From: Actinernus sp. WN-2022
Taxonomy: Eukaryota; Cnidaria; Anthozoa; Actiniaria; Actinernidae
Assembly: GCA_030867875.1 (NCBI GenBank)
Contig: JAOWCC010001634.1
Coordinates: 135,924,365-135,988,364, forward strand
Direction of reading: 5' to 3'
DNA length: 64,000 bases
Position numbers and translations under genes: made by a program. Below are positions 42,778-53,900 of the stretch, piece by piece. Below the pieces are notes generated by a model, which did not search any database, was not told where the DNA came from, and saw only the letters and a program-made list of their open reading frames with translations. The stretch's first letter is position 1. Each line of letters opens with the position of its first letter.

Positions 42778-44845
42778 TACAATACAATACAATACAATAA
42801 CCTTTATTTCGACTCGAATTTAAGGTAGCACAGGGTGCTAATATCTTCGAGAGAGAAAATAATAACAATAATAAATATATGTATAAAATAGAATAGAGTA
42901 AAATAATTTACAATTTGTATCGAATGCTATAATAAAAATACCATTAATTATATGAATCTATCATTAACTATCTACAGAAAGAACAGCAGTCAGTATCAAA
43001 TTCAAGGTCGCTGATAGCAGATCTGAAAGCCCTAACAGTAGGAAGTGTCCTGATAGTGTTAGGGAGGGAGTTCCATAGCTTACTGCCATAGTAAGAAACA
43101 GAGTGCAAACCATATGTAGTAGTATTAACATGAGGAATAGTAAGGGAGTGTACTCCACGTAACTTAATACTACAAGTTCTATAGGTAAAAAGATTACTGA
43201 TATATTCAGGAGCTAGCCTGTGTAAGGACTTATATACAAGTGTTAAGATATTATGTATTCTCATATTATATAAGGATGGATGTCCTATGCGTTTAAGTAA
43301 CTGCGTATATGTACTGTCGCGGTCATTATAGACGAAACGCAAGCTACGTTCATTAAGTTTTTCCAGTTTCTTCGAGTTGCGCTGCCCGCAGTGGTGCCAT
43401 ACTATTGAGCAGTAATTTAGATGTGGTAATAAGTAGGCATTGTATAACTTAACCTTAGTGTCGGTATCGATTAACCTCTTATGCCTTTGCATGACCTGTG
43501 TTTGACAACTGACTCTGCGCGTGATATCAGCCACATGCTTTGTGAAATTAAGGTCTTTATCTAAGGTTACACCGAGCAATTTGATCCCATCAACCATGTT
43601 GATCTCACCACTGTCAAGGCAGTAGGCTGGCTTATCCGCAGTGTTTCCCAGCCACATGCTAAGACATTTATCCGAATTGACTACAAATCCGTTGGAACTG
43701 AACCACCGACAGATAGTGAGGAGATCAGCATGCATGTTCTGATGGATCAGAGAAGGATCATTGCCAATAGAAAATATCTGAGTATCGTCGGCGTAAGTGC
43801 TGACTTTAGACTCAAGCTGAGTAAATAGGAGGTCGTTAAGAAAAATATTAAAGAGAAGCGGGCCCAATACTGATCCTTGAGGTATTCCTCTGGTAAGTGG
43901 ATGCCAATCTGAGAAACAATCTCCTAATCTAACTCTTTGAAGTCGATCAGTGAAATAATTTTCTATAAGTGAACAGCTGCTGTTGGAGATACCATAGGCT
44001 TTAAGCTTGGCTAGCATTAGCTTATGTGGTATGCTGTCGAATGCTTTAGACAGGTCGATTCCAATAATGGATGCTAATTGTCGTTTATCTAGACCACATC
44101 TAAACTCTTCCAGTATGTTAACTAGAGTGGCCTCACAGCTATAATTTTTGCGATAAGCTGATAAAAATTGAGATAACTTGTCAAGAAAATATGAATAAAG
44201 CTGAGAGGCAAGGATACGCTCAAATACATTGTTAAAAGCTACTAGGACAGTAATAGGTCTATAATTAGTTTTGGAATATTCTATACCCTTCTTGAATACA
44301 GGTGTCACCTGTCCAAGTTTCCAGCAGTTAGGTATGATGTTAGAGGAGATAGAATAATTAAATAAATTAGATAAAGGTCTAGCGATAACATTGATACTGT
44401 CCTTAATAAGCCGTGTAGGAATATCATCGCAGCCAGTAGCCTTGGATGAAGACAGTGAAAGGACAATATCTGTGACAATAGCAGAGTTAACAGGTTGAAA
44501 AGTGAACTCATTATAGCTACAGCTAGACATAAAGTCATTGATACTATGAATACTAGGGTGGCCAGAAAAAGTAGCTCCATATTGAGTTTCATCAGGTGCA
44601 GGCAAATCCTTGGTAATATTAGTAAAATAATCATTAAAAATATTGGCTGCGCGTTGCTTGTCAGTAATATACTCATCGTTCTCTTGTAAAACAATGTCAT
44701 TGGCCTGTCCACGTTTAGAATGGAAGAGTGCTCCAAATACCTTGGGGCCTGACTTCTTTCTTGGGGCCTGACTTCTTTCTTACCTTTTATCCAAGGATTA
44801 TTCTTTTCTCTTCTGGACATATCCACGATCGATATACCGGTAAAT
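42778..44845 (-). mobile_element. 5'-truncated LINE nested in TTAA element D
   Basis: 3' end marked by an AATACAATACAATAC microsatellite at 42778-42797, then coding sequence on the minus strand to about 44826 (RREKNNPWIKGKK, part of the linker between endonuclease and RT). The endonuclease is missing. A 19-bp tandem duplication (TTGGGGCCTGACTTCTTTC) at about 44743-44780 and at least one more shift break the frame before the RT. Confidence 0.85.
42968..44605 (-). CDS. LINE reverse transcriptase domain (545-residue open frame)
   Basis: All RT blocks are visible in order: SSSKATGCDDIPTRLIK, WKLGQVTPVFKKG, YRPITVL, FLSAYRKNYSCEATL, IGIDLSKAFDSIPH, GIPQGSVLGPLLFNIFLNDL and the catalytic YADDTQIF. 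The DKDLNFTKHVADITRR thumb and the conserved LNYCSIVWHHC and SYYGSKLWNSLP C-terminal blocks follow. Jockey/CR1-group style. The RT is uninterrupted but lacks endonuclease and upstream ORF, so the copy cannot move by itself. Confidence 0.9.
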   Translation of the reverse strand: MPAPDETQYGATFSGHPSIHSINDFMSSCSYNEFTFQPVNSAIVTDIVLSLSSSKATGCDDIPTRLIKDSINVIARPLSNLFNYSISSNIIPNCWKLGQVTPVFKKGIEYSKTNYRPITVLVAFNNVFERILASQLYSYFLDKLSQFLSAYRKNYSCEATLVNILEEFRCGLDKRQLASIIGIDLSKAFDSIPHKLMLAKLKAYGISNSSCSLIENYFTDRLQRVRLGDCFSDWHPLTRGIPQGSVLGPLLFNIFLNDLLFTQLESKVSTYADDTQIFSIGNDPSLIHQNMHADLLTICRWFSSNGFVVNSDKCLSMWLGNTADKPAYCLDSGEINMVDGIKLLGVTLDKDLNFTKHVADITRRVSCQTQVMQRHKRLIDTDTKVKLYNAYLLPHLNYCSIVWHHCGQRNSKKLEKLNERSLRFVYNDRDSTYTQLLKRIGHPSLYNMRIHNILTLVYKSLHRLAPEYISNLFTYRTCSIKLRGVHSLTIPHVNTTTYGLHSVSYYGSKLWNSLPNTIRTLPTVRAFRSAISDLEFDTDCCSFCR

Positions 44846-45149
44846 TAAACGCTACAAAATCACTGAACTCACGAGTCACGGCTCACTGTGAGTCTGAAGC
44901 TCCGGATGTAGTTTCCCGCAAAAATTCAGCGGGGTGCCTGTGGCACGTAATGGGATCAGAGGGATTTATCACGCCGAAGCGATTTATTTACTTTCCTTCA
45001 AATTACGTTTTTTTTCTAATATCTCGCAAACTTTTGAATGTTCACAAAACATTTTTTCGGAAAGACGAAGATCAATCCATCAATTTCAAAAGAATTACAA
45101 CATTTTTTTAAAAAAAAAAACATGCCGCGAAGGTATACGGTAACCTTAA

Positions 45150-45535
45150 GTTGGTCTATAGCTTGTCGTTCAGTAGCAGTAAGGTTGTCACGAATCTTGT
45201 TAGGTGTGGCAGTTGTTATGTCAAGTTTAACAGCGTCTAAAAAAGTGTTAAGAGCCGGTTCTCGGTCGACTGGAGGAGTCCAAGTACTTTTGTTACGGAA
45301 AGGATTGTCGTGTTGTGTGGCATTGGGGTTATTTGTGTTATCGTTATTAGTGTTATTGTCAAAATAATATTCGGTTAGTCGCATCCGTCGTGAAAAGTCG
45401 TAAATGTCGGCTGTCAGTTCCGGCCAATTAATATGTCGCGGTGTGGGGCAGAACGTGAGTCCACGAGAAAGAACAGATATCTCGTTGGTAGATAGAGGAG
45501 AATTAGAAAGATTGATAAATATATTTGTGTACCCT
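45150..45535 (-). pseudogene. Penelope-like element, N-terminal coding piece
   Basis: The frame from about 45531 reads INLSNSPLSTNEISVLSRGL, then FCPTPRHINWPELTADIYDF, and runs to ATERQAIDQLK at the TTAA junction. These are typical N-terminal blocks of Penelope-like proteins. No good start codon is seen, so the 5' end is probably truncated. Confidence 0.8.
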
Positions 45536-46019
45536 CAGAAAATAGTCAGTTCAATATTTTTGGAATTTTATCAATGAAATGCATTTGGCTAACACTCACA
45601 AGTCATAGTATTCTCTTTAATAATATTTTTATAGTCGGCAATCTGATTTAAGCTTGAAGTATGACGTCACTAATAATGACGTCATAGAAACAGTAAATCG
45701 TCCATAACTTTGAATATGTTTATCGTAGAAAGTTCAAATTTTCGGCAAATTAATATATTTTATAAAAGCTTTCTGATGACGTAATATTTTTGAAACGTGT
45801 TTTAAAGGTTAATTTTCACCAAAAAAGGAGGCATCCCTTATGACGTCACAACAACGTCAGAATACAGAAACAATTGTCCCGAAAAATGTAGTCTTACTTT
45901 GTTACTCAACCTGCCAACATTTCGTCAAATTTAGAGTAGAAGTATGAAAATGGCGTTACTTTTACGTTTTATGTTACACTCAACCCCGCCGTTTTTACGG
46001 TTATTCGTGCCCGGCGCGT

Positions 46020-46215
46020 ATAGTAATATATAGAGTACACTTTATTCATCAGGTCAACGAGTCATTGCGTCAACGAGTAGACTGCGGTTGATTGTATTAC
46101 AAAGATATTCAGCGAGACAGAGTATTTTATTCGTTGACGCGTTGACCCTCACACCAACTCGATTCATGTACATGTTTGACCGTGACAACGCGTGAACGCG
46201 TACGTTGACTGTCAA
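46020..46215. repeat. ~81-bp minisatellite, right remnant
   Basis: TAGTAATATATAGAGTACAC and GTCAACGAGT...GTAGACTGCGGTTGATTGTA match the unit at 34760-34885. Further GTTGACGCGTTGAC and CAACGCGTGAACGCGT words continue to 46215. Confidence 0.55.
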
Positions 46216-47078
46216 CCTGTAAGGTAGATACGTGGTAGGGTATTCTGCAGTCTAGCCGAAAAATAATGCTTCTTCAATGGTCCTGTGAACTACATTTGTA
46301 ATCCAAACCCACAATTTAAATAAACCTAACCTTAGTAAGAACCCTTTTCACAATCTTGAAAAAAAACTAGTTGCAGTTTATGAACCAGTTTAATCTTTTT
46401 GAAAAAATTTAACCAGTTTTAAAATTTTAGAAAATAAATAAACCAGTTTTAAAGTTTTCCAAAAACATTAGCTGGTTTAAATATATTTAAACCAATGTAT
46501 ATATTTGAACTACAACATATTTATCAGATAAAGGTCTCTCCTCTGTAAATGGAAAATATGAGATACTACAGGATAGTAATATGATATTAGATCTTAAATG
46601 TAAATATCTGATAGTATCACGATTCACTGATCAGTTTGTTTACTTTTGAGACGCCAATATAACATGGTATTGCGTCTCAGAATACCAGCCTCTGATTGGC
46701 TCTTGCGCGAGCCCTTGCAGTTACATGGGTTCCAGGTCAAGGTCAAAAGTCGTTTGTTCAACAGCAAGATTTCTACAATTTCACCTTCAAAACACTGTAA
46801 ATTACAAGATAAGCATCATTCAATCCTAAAGGTAAGGTTGGCATTGTAGTTTCCGTCAGAAATCTAACTCTCTTATTCGCTAAAAGTACAATTTTCATAA
46901 TTTTTGAGGAGATTTCAAAACACGTCGCGAAAGTTTTCGCCACTCAAGCCGTGAAACCGTTGCCATAGATATACTAGGCGCCTTTTGAGAATTGAAATTA
47001 CGATCAGAATAAGTTTGTTGCTTCATTCTCTTCTTTCTTTTAACAATTCCCGACTTAACTGTCGAATCGCGATACAAA
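46216..47078. other. Spacer upstream of copy 2
   Basis: AT-rich, with runs of AACCAGTTTAAA-like words at 46380-46480. No gene recognised. Confidence 0.35.
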
Positions 47079-47248
47079 ACTAATTGCGATTTTGAGACGC
47101 GATACCGAATTATATTGCCGGCGTTGGAAGAAAATATATTCTTCGTATTGGGCTTCGTCGCTGCGCGACTCCGCCCAATACGGAATATATTTTCTCCCAA
47201 CTGGCCGGCAATATAATTCGGTATCGCGTCTCAAAATCTCAATTAGTT
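47079..47248. repeat. 170-bp hairpin MITE
   Basis: AACTAATTGCGATTTTGAGA pairs with TCTCAAAATCTCAATTAGTT, and CCGAATTATATTGCCGGC with its mirror. The TTTTGAGACGC word also occurs near 46645. Confidence 0.8.
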
Positions 47249-47485
47249 TATAATATTAAGGTGACATTAGACGAATGATAAATATCTGATAAATATCCAA
47301 TATTCGATATTCTGCAGATATCGCACCTACATGATTTTTTTGCGATTGAAATTGGTGATCCGGTATTTTTAGGGGTTCTTGAAGCAAAAGCCAAATATTT
47401 TTAGAATCTGTTTAATAGAACTGGCCTATAATGGTTTTTTACGGTATTTTTCAAGTGTTAAGGTATTTCTTAGGGACTGTAGTGG

Positions 47486-47493
47486 TGACGTCA
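47486..47493. promoter_or_regulatory. CRE-like site TGACGTCA upstream of copy 2
   Basis: A full palindromic CRE (TGACGTCA) lies 205 bp before the start codon of copy 2. TGACGTCA also occurs several times in nearby transposon arms, so its role as a promoter element is only a possibility. Confidence 0.25.
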
Positions 47494-47698
47494 TGGTGCC
47501 GGCTAAATTTTAGGCCTGGCTACCAAGCTGAAGTTGATGAAAATACATGGAACATCTTCAGATATCCAACAATATATCAACTTGCCTTCGTTGTCAAAAT
47601 GTTACATAACTAACTGCCGTAGAAGCATTTTGGAGTAAGTGGAACAGCATCATAGGAATTCATACACGAGTCGGATATTGGGCAATCCAGACATTGAA

Positions 47699-47917
47699 AT
47701 GAAGCCGGTAAGAGGGACTTTAGATGTAGATCTTCCCGATGTAGTTTCGCCTGCTACCCTGCCGTTGAAAGGCAAGCAGTACTGGTCAAGAACCGAGCGA
47801 ACAAAGTGGCTGGTATCGTTAATGTGTGCTTCTGGATTGGTGGACATGACAAGAGTTTGTATGTCACTGAGCGTGGTAGCCATTGCACACGAACTCGAAT
47901 GGGATAAACTAGAAACC
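47699..47917 (+). CDS. SLC17A9-like copy 2, exon 1
   Basis: 219 nt from ATG to the phase-0 donor gtgagt after GAAACC. Encodes MKPVRGTLDVDLPDV... and TM1 (WLVSLMCASGLVDMTRVCMS). Confidence 0.87.
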
Positions 47918-50900
47918 GTGAGTCTTACTCTTAAATTTATGACCAATGATGAACTTGATATTAGTTATCTTGGCTTCGCTCCAATGTCGGTATTTATGCC
48001 ATTAAGGTGAAGTAATACGGGTAACAATTTGTTGCAACTTGTCGCGCAACAATGTTGCGTTGCATGTTGCTTGTATAATATGCACCTATCAATGTCAACC
48101 CCCAGGGGAGGGGAGGCCGGGCAGATGTGGGACATTTGACTTTTTGGAAGAATTTTTGGTCAAAATCCCCACCCTGGGGACTAAATTCTGAGTCAAAACG
48201 GATCAAATCCCCCACCCTTGTATGAAATTGATTTACACAAATTCAAGAAGTATTTGGAATGATCTATAGTAAATAGGAATGAAGCGTTAAAGCGTTAATG
48301 AAGTATTAAATTAATTTATATTTTTAATGTGAACTGGACGGTAAACCTACCTTTTAGACGAATCAAAAATGGGCGACAAACATGAGGCACCGATATTTAG
48401 TACCAGTCCCTCTCTTTCAAAAGAACGGTCAAATGCCCCACATCTGCCCCGGGGGTTGACATTCATTATAGGTGCATTACTACCCGGGGTTGCATCTCGA
48501 GAGGTTTATTCTGAAGCGTTTGTTGTTCTAGTCAGTTTAAATATACAGTCAAATGTCCATATTAGCGGACTGCATCTCGAGAGGTTTATTCTGAAGGGTT
48601 TGTTGTTCTAGGCAGTTTAAACATACAAATGCCTGTGTTAGTGGCTGCATCTCGAGAGGTTTTCCTGAAACGCTCGTTGTTCTAGGCAGTTTAAACATAC
48701 AAATGGCTGTTTTAGAGCCCGTATCTCTATTGTGAAGTTTATTTCCAGACGTTTGAATTGACACTGCCAAGGAGGCAAATTCCAATTCACAAAATCTGTT
48801 GTTCAGTTAAACCCTTTGTTATACGTCAGAAAGAAAGTTAACACAGATAGCTGCATGTCTCTGATTTGCTCCCATGCCGATCTTTTGTCAGTGTTGTATT
48901 GCTTATGGGAATTTGAAATTCCCACTAGTCTTAATGTTTATAAATATAGCGCTTTTGTTTCACTCAGCCAATCTGATACCAATCTGATACCACGGAATCT
49001 GAAAAACAAAAGAACTTGAGAACAGTAGTTATAAAGACACATTTAGACTGAGCGCATGTTGTAATGTGTCAGAAAATAAAATAACTATTTGGTGCTGGCT
49101 ATTCACCTGGAGTGTGGTACATGTGTATATACTAAAAACAATTATTCACTAGAGTGTTGGTGAAGCGGCTCGGTAAATATCCACCACTATATTCACCTCC
49201 ACTTCGGTGAATAATTGTTAAATATTAAAAGCAGACATGTTAAGGTTATCGTATAGCTTCAGAGCCGAATTTTTCAAAAAAAAAATTTTTCACGTAAAAA
49301 CAAAGTTTAGAGTGTTAAGTATCCAACAGAAAAAAAAATGGTTGAATTTTCTTTTATCTCGACGGAGAAATATCAAAAAGAAACATTTTACCGAAGATTG
49401 CGTTACATATTTTGATTGACAGCTCATACACCACATCAATCGTCATGAGCATTCAACCGTAGCTAAGCGCGGGATTCGCTCTGCACTTTGTTGTCAGCGT
49501 TGTATCGAATCGTTTCTCACATAAATATGTCATCGTAAATTTGAAGCGTATTCGCTAAAATTATCCGTAGATGTCTTCTTCAAAACAAGTATCTGGTCCT
49601 TGGAGTTCAAGAAAGAGGAACAAATCAAAGAAATGTTCGAAATTATATATTCTTATTACCAGTGGCTAAACTATTTTGTTGTACATTTATAGGCCACTTG
49701 ATTCCTCTTAAGTATTTCTACAACAACATGCCCAATCTCTGACATTTTCCGGAGCATATATTCACGAGCTGATTCTTCGGGTAATTTATCTGTCCTCGTG
49801 CTTTTCTTTCGTCTTCCGCGTCCGTTTGGTCTGCGTTCATTGTGCTTTGGTTTTGCCTTCTTCTTGTCTTTAGCTGGTTTATCCTTTGCCGTTTCAATTG
49901 CCATATTCTGGCGTTTGACCGGTTTATTCTTGGTTTTGCCCATAATGAAGAGTGATTGAAAACGCGAAACTATCTTGAGCGCGAAGACCTTTGATTGTGT
50001 TGCTTTCATGCTGCTGGTGGGAAGCCAGTTTTGACTGTGACATTTCCCGGTCACTGGTTGAACATCATTGGCTGCTTTTTATAGAAGGTGTTTGATTGCT
50101 GTGAAAGAGGCGGGGCACCAGAATCAGTCTCGCCGGCTGGCTAAAACTTTTCAGAGCGTTTTCTTGACTTTCTATTTTCGTTCTAAACATAGTTTGAAAA
50201 AAGCTCCTACTCGACGCGAATTTGTGCGAATTTCTTCAAATTTTCATAGATTGTTCGCAATTATATCAGCTAAAAGATTGTGTCGGCGATTTTGTTTATT
50301 TTCAAAAGAGAGGCGCTGAGAGCGATTCTCGCAACTATACTTGGATTGTGCGTTAGCAGTTTCACGAAGACCAAAATATCTTCAGAACGGCTTCGAATTT
50401 CCACAATCGCCGACACTATTTCGTAAACAAGGACTGTGGGAGTCCAGAAAAACAAACCGATCTTAAATTCATTAAATTGCCGTGGAGTTGGAGCTTTTGG
50501 AAACCAACTCGCTTGTTCGAAAAAGAAGTTTATTTAAAAATCACACTTTTATCAAAATTACAAACCTTAGGTATATCGTTGTAGCCAATTTTATAAGCTT
50601 TAAAATGAGGTATAATTTATCTAAATACGACGAATATTCGAGACGCTACTTAATTTTATCCGGAACAGTACCCTGAAGGTATACGATAACCTTAAATAAA
50701 GATAAAACAGATTGCCAGATAATCCGTTTAAGCTTCGAAATTTTGTTTCAAACCAAGGAAAGAAGCTCACAATATTTTTCTCTTCCTGCCAGGACTTCAG
50801 ATCTCCCAAACAATACATCAACTCTGCTATTTGTTATGCGACCTATAGACATACTGATGGTGGTTGTCTTTGAACAAAGGACTTTGCCGACAGTGTGAAC

Positions 50901-53900
50901 TTTTAAATAAAAATATGGCTGGACTCTGATTGGCCCTCTTTACCACAAACAAGAGGGCCAATCAGAAGGCAGAAGCATATCACGCCCCAGAACTCATCGG
51001 CCTAGGTAGCAGCACTTTAGGAGCGCAAGCAAAAGATGCGGGATTCTCGAGCATGAAGTGTAGTGTGTATATTATCCAGGGCTCAGAGGGGGCATACTGA
51101 AGTGACAGGTGCTTCAATGGCCGTGGCCCCGAAATTGACCCCTAAAAGGTACACATAAATTAACGGAATCAAGAGAGTCTTGGTGATCTTGACCCCTAAA
51201 AGGCCCTCTTAAAATTACTGATTTTAATCACAAACACAGTAAAAATACATCGATCTAACTGCATCAAACACTTTTTCAAATTAAGATTTGCAAAGCATCT
51301 TTCAAGATGTGTTCCAATGTTACTGTTAATATCTAAACTCGTTTTCCATCATCATTCTGAATTATGATACCCTAAGTGGTATGGAGTTGGGTTGTATAAC
51401 TACATGTACATGTAGTGTCTTGTATATATATATAGTGATTTCTCATTCTCGCATAGTGATTCTACTCTCTCGTATAGTGATTTCTCATTCTCACAGTGAT
51501 TTCTACATAATTGTAACTCATTCTTGCATAGTGATTCCACTCTTGTGTAGTGATTTGTGATTCTCACAGTGATTCTATTCTTGCATAGCAATAATTGTTC
51601 ATTCTCACATACAGTAGTGATTCTACTCTCGCATAATTTATAGTGCTTTCTCATTCTAGCATTTGATTTCTCATTCTAGCATAGTGATTTCTCATACTAG
51701 CATAGTGATTTCTCATACTAGCATAGTGATTTCTCATACTAGCATAGTGATTTCTCATACTAGCGTAGTGATTTCTCATACTAGCATAGTGATTTCTCAT
51801 TCTCACATAGTGATCGATGTATCACTCACATACAGTGTAGTGACGTATTATTCTCGCAGAGTGATTAATATTTCTCAAGGTGTGATTTAAAACTCAACAC
51901 ACTTTAGTCATGTTTGGCTTGCCATACATGTACATGTAGGTATTGATCAGACAATTTGAGCCTGGATTTCATATATCAGAAATATCCCAGACGGTTGGGA
52001 ATCTCAATGTTTCCCCACCATCCGACAGGTCTGCAAAATGCTTTCATGTACATGTATATGTATGTGAATTTCATGGGTCCGGGAAATGAGGCTCGCATAC
52101 ATCATTTTACTTGAAATTTGAACTTCAAAGCATTTTTACAAAAAAGTGTCATCTTCGAATTTCAAGTACTTTACCATGAACCAGTCTTAAATTTAATAAT
52201 TAATTGGCTTGATGTCTAAACTAATAAAATTCTTAACTCTTGCAATTTTCTCCTGAACCCTCAGTCTTTTCTGTGATGTGTTTAGTTTCTGAAGATTTAC
52301 TGAACAGAAACCTTTAGGACTGCTTCCACGATTTCTACCGCTGGACGTGCACACATTTTGCAGATCTGTCTTGTCATCCCAGATCAATGTTCCCAATATT
52401 TGGTAAGACCATCGGTGACAATCCACAGCAATCAGTAAAAGAAGCAGAAAGTATGCACTGCAAATTGATTTGGTGTTAGGTCTGTCAGAGTCTGGCCCGA
52501 GCAAAACACATCACTGACCGTCCCAGATGGGTGGCACTAAATCACGGGCATACTTAATAGCTATGGGGCCGATCCCAATTAGCGATAAACCAAATCCTAA
52601 CCCTACATTTCAAAACACCCTAACCAATCAACAATGGGCTTAGAGCTAGTCACTAATTTAGGGTGATTTAGTGCCAGCCATCCCAGACAGTTAGGATCTG
52701 TTTTCATGTACCGGAATGATTGCAGACCAGATATCACAGCTAGAAATCAGACTGGGATGCATCAGCAAAATAGAATCATCCCCAATCATCCCCAATCGTC
52801 CCAGTCGATCAAGGACAGTCAGGATATCCTGTTTTCACATACATGTGTACATATGTATGTACCAGTAAAGTTAGAAATATCTAACAGTCGGGAAACACTG
52901 AAATCGGTGACCATCTGGGATTTTTGCAACACATGAAAACCAGGCTTATTTAATTTACCGATTTACAAAGTAGCTACCGTCCCAGATTTCTGCGATCATT
53001 CCTGATAAATTATATGGAAACATAAATCCTGCCTGTTTGGGACAGTCAGCGACATATTATGCTCTATCCAGACACTGATGGTCCCAACAAAATCAATAGA
53101 CCAGTTCACGGTTAATTCTGACATTTTGAATGAGGTGCAAATATGGCACGAAATACAGTGTTTGTATGGGAATCCAATGCCAAATAATTTTCATAAAATC
53201 AAATTTCTGATATATTCACAGTCTGCAAACTTACATGTAAGATACCAGGTAAGAGATTAACTGATCAAATTTGTGGGATGTAGTTGTGCTGGGAAGCATG
53301 CAGTTGTGTTTTCCATACATCTGTCTGATCTGTAAATAATCCTGTAGACTTTGAATCTTACACTCAAATGTATGGGAATGTGAAAACATGACTGCATGCT
53401 TCCCATTACAGCTACATCCCTCAAATTTCGATCAGTTAATCTTTTACCTGGTACAATGTATCTTACTGTACATGTAAGTTTTGCAGACTGTGAATGTTTC
53501 AGAAATTTGATTTTATAGAAATTATTTGGCATCAGATTCTTGTTCGTGCATGTTTGTACCTCATTCAAAATGTCAGATTTAACTGCAAACTAGTCTATTT
53601 GCCACACATATTTTCTGAATCTGTTATTTATTGTTGGCAATCTTCGTCAACAGTTCTACCAAATATCAGGAACAACTCAATTGGCTCTAATAGTTTCATT
53701 AATTTTTTAAAATTCTTTTTGGAGGTTAAAAGATTTATTATTGAGAGTGGTAGATTCCAACGCATCCTCGCTCTACAATTACCAATAATCAGTAAATGGC
53801 AAACACGCTTGAAATACCGATTATTGGTAATACTACGACAAATCCTAACCCGAACCATAAACCGAACCCTAACCATCGGACGAGTTCGCGGGTAAACGAC

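Larger units (their letters stand above)
41467..45145 (+). mobile_element. TTAA element with lysine-rich ORF, copy D, carrying a LINE
   Basis: Perfect inverted ends starting GGTTACCGTATACCTTCGCG and a TTAA duplication at 41463-41466 and 45146-45149. It splits the Penelope codons for DQ-LK-QRHD exactly at TTAA. Element-only sequence is about 1.6 kb (41467-42777 plus about 44845-45145); the rest is a nested LINE. The left end, ORF position (about 735 bp inside) and ATG context match copies A and B. Contains an inner inverted pair AGTGTGTGAGCG/CGCTCACACACT. Confidence 0.82.
37790..45535 (-). mobile_element. Penelope-like retroelement, interrupted three times
   Basis: The minus-strand order of pieces is: N-terminus 45535-45150, middle 41466-41216, RT core to GIY-YIG 39977-38401, and 3' region 38020-37790. 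The insertions are a TTAA element with LINE (41467-45145), a truncated LINE (39978-41215) and a 380-bp MITE (38021-38400). The 3' region has ATATTTCGGCTGGCCAAACC followed by CTTCTTCAGG, a style seen at Penelope ends. The family copies by target-primed reverse transcription using a GIY-YIG nuclease. This copy is dead. Confidence 0.85.
37271..46017. mobile_element. DNA element with ~32-bp TIRs that hosts a nested retroelement
   Basis: CGCCGGGCAC-AAT-A-CGTAAAAACGGCGGG occurs at 37271-37302 and, inverted, at about 45986-46017, with only about three mismatches. Just inside, both arms carry TGACGTCA words. The flanking sequences (TTGATTGTAGAAC and TAGTAATATATAGAGTACAC) are adjacent in the minisatellite unit at 34800-34845, supporting insertion into that repeat. 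Its own content without the insertions would be only about 1 kb and noncoding. Confidence 0.6.

Noticed and set aside
47639..47698. Upstream in-frame extension of copy 2 exon 1
   Set aside because: It starts with GTG, not ATG; using 47699 gives exactly the 73-codon exon of copy 1.
51400..51890. Coding repeats (ISHTSIV-like) at the degenerate minisatellite
   Set aside because: Periodic translation of a 21-bp repeat inside an intron.
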